The notes under the pieces: model-generated
Told to the model about the DNA's origin: nothing
The model's input: only the letters and a program-made list of their open reading frames with translations
Databases searched by the model: none
Shown here: piece after piece, positions 62,301 through 64,000 of the stretch
Position numbering within the stretch: the stretch's first letter is position 1
Layout: every line of letters starts with the position of its first letter
Assembly (NCBI GenBank): GCA_965224515.1
Contig: OZ245051.1
Span: 620,001 to 684,000 of the forward strand
DNA length: 64,000 bases
Origin: Sedimenticola_A sp040506425
Lineage (GTDB): Bacteria > Pseudomonadota > Gammaproteobacteria > Chromatiales > Chromatiaceae
Reading direction: 5' to 3'
Made by a program: the position numbers and the translations under genes

Positions 62301-62888
62301 CACCAGGGTGAGAGCCAGGATCTGGAAAATGGTTGTCACCACAAACAGGTCGGCACGCTCGGTGAAGGAGCGCAGGGCGCGTATCCTGTCGACCATGATC
62401 GACAGCCGGCCGAAAACACGCGTCTTATCATCAGGGTCACGTAACGCTTGCGTATACTCTTTCAGCGGCTCAGACAGCAGCCTGCCGAGCCATCCAGAGC
62501 GCGGCATATTGCCTCTCTTGGTACCCCAGGCGAGCTGATTACCCCACTCGTCATGGATGCTCACATCGGTAACGAAGTCATAGGTCAGCAGGCCCTCAAC
62601 GAGTTCATTCGCACTGGCCTCATCCAGGGTATAGACAGCACGCACAGCCGAACCCTGGGCAACATTGAGGATATGCTGCATATCTATGTCAAACTGCTCC
62701 TTGGCCGCGGAGAAGTCCGCCTTCACCTGCAGCAGCCCCACCACCACGCCCAGCAGCAGGGCGATGACCAGGGAGATCAACGCCAGCTTAAAGGCGATAC
62801 GCCGGTGCAATGAAATGTGCTCCTTCAATACCGGGTCCTCGAACGCATCAACGCTTTCATTGGGGCAGGTGTCCTTTGGAATCTCCAC
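59337..62888 (-). CDS. Large hybrid sensor histidine kinase (HAMP-PAS-HisKA-HATPase-REC-REC-Hpt)
   Basis: A 1183-aa inner-membrane kinase. Two helices (about 32-54 and 181-209) enclose a periplasmic domain of about 125 residues. A HAMP domain (about 207-262), coiled coil, and PAS (about 310-428) lead to HisKA with His 458 (EFLANMSHEIRTPMNAIIG) and HATPase (GNAIKFTDKG, ITDTGIGI, YGGTGLGLAISKRLVE). Then two receivers, Asp 745 (LVLMDWRLPGIDG) and Asp 890 (AVLMDIQMPVMDG), and an Hpt domain with His 1037 (ARRIAHTLKGVSGNLGA). A C-terminal helical domain (YDFGEALVVL) follows. GTG 62888 overlaps the upstream binding-protein gene by 32 bp. Confidence 0.93.
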   Translation of the reverse strand: MEIPKDTCPNESVDAFEDPVLKEHISLHRRIAFKLALISLVIALLLGVVVGLLQVKADFSAAKEQFDIDMQHILNVAQGSAVRAVYTLDEASANELVEGLLTYDFVTDVSIHDEWGNQLAWGTKRGNMPRSGWLGRLLSEPLKEYTQALRDPDDKTRVFGRLSIMVDRIRALRSFTERADLFVVTTIFQILALTLVLLVVFLLLVGLPLGRVTASLGHLEPGKAKGESLPLPRGHEHDELGKLVATANRYIEASGRFYSAQQTAEQALRKAHDSLELRVKERTGELEAAMLNLQDEVAARREAEQELRASEVKYRSMVEGLASDHFFYAHNAEGVFTYVSPSISNVLGWLPEEFLTHFSTSMTDHPVNQEAERHTELSLQGERQPAYEVQLHHKDGTIRWLDVSEVPVMDKSGKVVAVEGIAHDVTGRKEAEETLQLARDAADAANRAKSEFLANMSHEIRTPMNAIIGMSHLALQTELNPKQRDYLGKIRISSESLLRIVNDILDFSKIEAGRLVVDDSDFYLEDVLRNLSSLVAHKANSKGLEVMFRVDPDVPDALVGDPLRLGQVLLNLCGNAIKFTDKGDVVVSVKLDEASADSAQLAFSITDTGIGITQQEQAKLFKPFTQADASATRRYGGTGLGLAISKRLVEMMDGDIGVESVPGEGSTFSFTVRFGLHGGQRQVALMNTEELKGLRALVVDDNAAARETLQGMLSSLGLNVSLVSSGEEAVEECLRQEGFDLVLMDWRLPGIDGVEATRRILCEQSLKTQPAIVLVTAYSREDIIEQAQELDLAGILLKPISPAVLSDTVMVALGRKEETEQSHPAEQDLGVRAVSTIQGANILVVEDNEINRQVAHELLKVAGLNAEEAHDGRQAVKLVAGKEFDAVLMDIQMPVMDGFEATRVIRQIPGLENLPIIAMTANAMVGDREKCLAAGMNDYVAKPIDPADLYQALLHWVTPKIMEPESDTQSLVAAGRGGEFPTIQGINVRDARKHVGGNLKLYMQLLKKFQKNQSNVPEEVMKALEMGDLDTARRIAHTLKGVSGNLGARRLFESARDLEECIKKDSEDCVQRQMGEVREALGQVLEAIDQLEHPSARSGAEAEDRDIDLAKLGPRINELASLLADDDTAASRYLATLREECCAAALRDGFDEIESLIENYDFGEALVVLGRIAGELNVELEID

Positions 62889-63621
62889 CGCGCTGGTAAC
62901 GGGTCAGAATTTTTTCGAACGTTCCATCCATCTTCATCTGTTCCATTGCCAACTCCATCCGCTCCTGCAATGAGAGAGTGCTGGATCTCCTGGAGATGGT
63001 GATATAGGAGAGCTTGCCCTCAACCTTGAACCCGGATTTCTTCAGCCCGACATCCAGCTGCTTCAACAGGTAGTCACCCTCCATTTCAGGCATGATAACA
63101 ACGCAGCTGACGCAGTTACTGACCTTCTGAACAGCATTCCCGTACTCGGCAACTGGCACCTTGCGCAGTGTTTCATCCTGGTCAAACCGGTCGAAATAGA
63201 CCTTCCCCTGGTGAACCAGTATCAACCGTCCGACCAGGTCCTCATATCTGGAAATACCATCTGCCTCCGGGTGCACATAGAATGCCTTGCTCTCCCTTGG
63301 CAGGGTGGCCCCGGTGTACTCCATGTAGGCCTCGCGCTCAGTATTTCTATTAGGACCCAGCATGATATCGGCGTTGCCGTAGCGCATCATGTAGAGCGCC
63401 CGTTTAAACGGCACTTCAATGAACCTGACTTCCACATCCAGGCGCGATGCAAGCTCCTTCATGGTATCGAAGTAGATACCGGTAAAGGCGTTATCCTCGA
63501 TAATACGATAGGGGGGCGCATGGTTGCCCACCACGCGGAGTTCCTGCTGTTCACCGGCAGTAACATGGCCAGCCATGAGAACCAGTATTACCAGGATCAA
63601 GCGGGTAATTCTCTTTTTCAT
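62857..63621 (-). CDS. Amino-acid-type periplasmic binding protein (SBP_bac_3 family), orphan
   Basis: A 254-aa exported protein: signal KKRITRLILVILVLMAGHVTA, mature LRVVGNHAPPYRIIEDNAF, GIYFDTMKELASRL and ADIMLGPNRNTEREAYMEYT, the canonical family-3 pattern. A CVSC motif lies at about residue 164-167 (VSNCVSCVVIMPEM). No ABC permease is nearby. Its last 32 bp overlap the start of the hybrid kinase gene, so the two are translationally linked and the protein may present ligand to the kinase periplasmic domain. Confidence 0.87.
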   Translation of the reverse strand: MKKRITRLILVILVLMAGHVTAGEQQELRVVGNHAPPYRIIEDNAFTGIYFDTMKELASRLDVEVRFIEVPFKRALYMMRYGNADIMLGPNRNTEREAYMEYTGATLPRESKAFYVHPEADGISRYEDLVGRLILVHQGKVYFDRFDQDETLRKVPVAEYGNAVQKVSNCVSCVVIMPEMEGDYLLKQLDVGLKKSGFKVEGKLSYITISRRSSTLSLQERMELAMEQMKMDGTFEKILTRYQRGGDSKGHLPQ

Positions 63622-63678
63622 ACAGCCTCCTGCACCATTACCAGGGACAGCAGGGTCGCGATTTGATCTGCACAGTCA

Positions 63679-64000
63679 TCACGCCTCACCGTCCCCCAGG
63701 TTAGCGGCCACCTCGCGCACCATCTCCAGGGCAGCCTCAAAATCATAGCTCTCAAGACGCATCTTCGCCTCGATCAGCCTGGACGCCAAAGGTGTGCCGG
63801 AGGCACGCTCCAGCAACTCTTCCAGTGCGCGCCCGGCACCGGTGTCATCCTCCTCGATGAGGAGGATCAACTCTTCGAGCAGCGGCTTAATGGCATCATT
63901 ATCGATACCTCCAGATCCATCCTCGGCAGCTGCAGAGGGTACTCCCTTCATGTCGCGAATCGACCCGCAAACACGCTCCAGCTCTTCGGCCATTCTCTCC
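63679..64000 (-). CDS. C-terminal end of a probable second hybrid kinase (truncated by the window)
   Basis: The frame is open through base 64000. Visible residues include MAEELERVCGSIRDMKGV, IKPLLEELILLIEEDDTGAG and LESYDFEAALEMVREVAANL. This matches the C-terminal helical domain of the 1183-aa kinase (INELASLLADDDTAA, NYDFGEALVVLGRIAGEL), so a paralogous kinase or Hpt protein probably lies beyond the window. An internal ATG at 63993 exists but need not be the start. Confidence 0.7.
   Translation of the reverse strand, partial: ERMAEELERVCGSIRDMKGVPSAAAEDGSGGIDNDAIKPLLEELILLIEEDDTGAGRALEELLERASGTPLASRLIEAKMRLESYDFEAALEMVREVAANLGDGEA

Noticed and set aside
1..64000. Prophage, insertion sequence or toxin-antitoxin module
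   Set aside because: No integrase, transposase, phage structural or recognisable toxin-antitoxin gene was found; only the tRNA-adjacent duplication hints at past integration.

Overview
The window is one contiguous stretch of a gammaproteobacterial chromosome. The case rests on gene order and family content: yicC-gmk-rpoZ-spoT-ridA close to recG, a complete System I (Ccm) cytochrome c maturation operon, a phoBR-pstSCAB-phoU regulon, a type II secretion operon, and an APH-type homoserine kinase. Coding regions look moderately GC-rich. A lower-GC patch lies at about 35.7-38.2 kb. I see no phage genes, insertion sequence, plasmid functions or CRISPR array. The species cannot be fixed from the sequence alone; a free-living or host-associated aquatic gammaproteobacterium is my best guess.

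Layout. 0-9.5 kb: information-processing and stringent-response genes (recG partial, spoT, rpoZ, gmk, and yicC broken by a homopolymer frameshift). They are interleaved with a thiamine-linked pair (MTH1187 family plus YjbQ), a divergent Ser/Thr kinase-PP2C phosphatase pair, and rph. 9.6-18.8 kb: a pirin, a small unknown, the ccmABCDEFGHI operon on the minus strand, and rdgB. 18.9-20.6 kb: a PilZ protein, a small unknown and thrB. 20.8-28.4 kb: the phosphate regulon on the minus strand (phoB, phoR, pstS, pstC, pstA, pstB, phoU), with a terminator and palindromic repeats between pstS and pstC. 28.5-35.1 kb: a DUF2782-like protein, a LOG-family protein, rep helicase, a CPA1 antiporter with a cNMP-binding tail, and a monohaem cytochrome c. 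35.2-39.8 kb: tRNA-Arg(CCG) whose 3' end and terminator are tandemly duplicated, followed by accessory genes. These are an unrecognised 594-aa protein, an exported protein with three near-identical TDAVYKIRKSG-type repeats, and a VCBS/ASPIC-UnbV lipoprotein. 40.0-53.8 kb: the type II secretion operon gspGHIJKLM-C-D-E-F, a divergent unknown membrane protein, then exeA-gspB and a Sel1/SPOR lipoprotein. 53.9-64 kb: a class V aminotransferase and a dense signalling cluster with two REC/HD-GYP proteins, a large hybrid histidine kinase, two orphan periplasmic binding proteins, and the C-terminal end of what looks like a second hybrid kinase.

How the parts connect. The ccm operon supplies haem attachment for exported cytochromes such as the one at 34.6-35.1 kb. 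PhoBR should control pstSCAB-phoU. ExeA/GspB normally position the GspD secretin, and here ExeA lacks its usual peptidoglycan-binding domain while a SPOR protein is co-encoded. In the last 8 kb the binding proteins have no transporter genes and directly adjoin kinase and c-di-GMP phosphodiesterase genes, so they may act as sensory inputs.

The parts most worth a second look are the triple-repeat exported protein, the tRNA-adjacent accessory island with its 101-bp duplication, the transporter-less binding-protein/kinase/HD-GYP cluster, and the frameshifted yicC. I did not find a clear new defence or mobile system.
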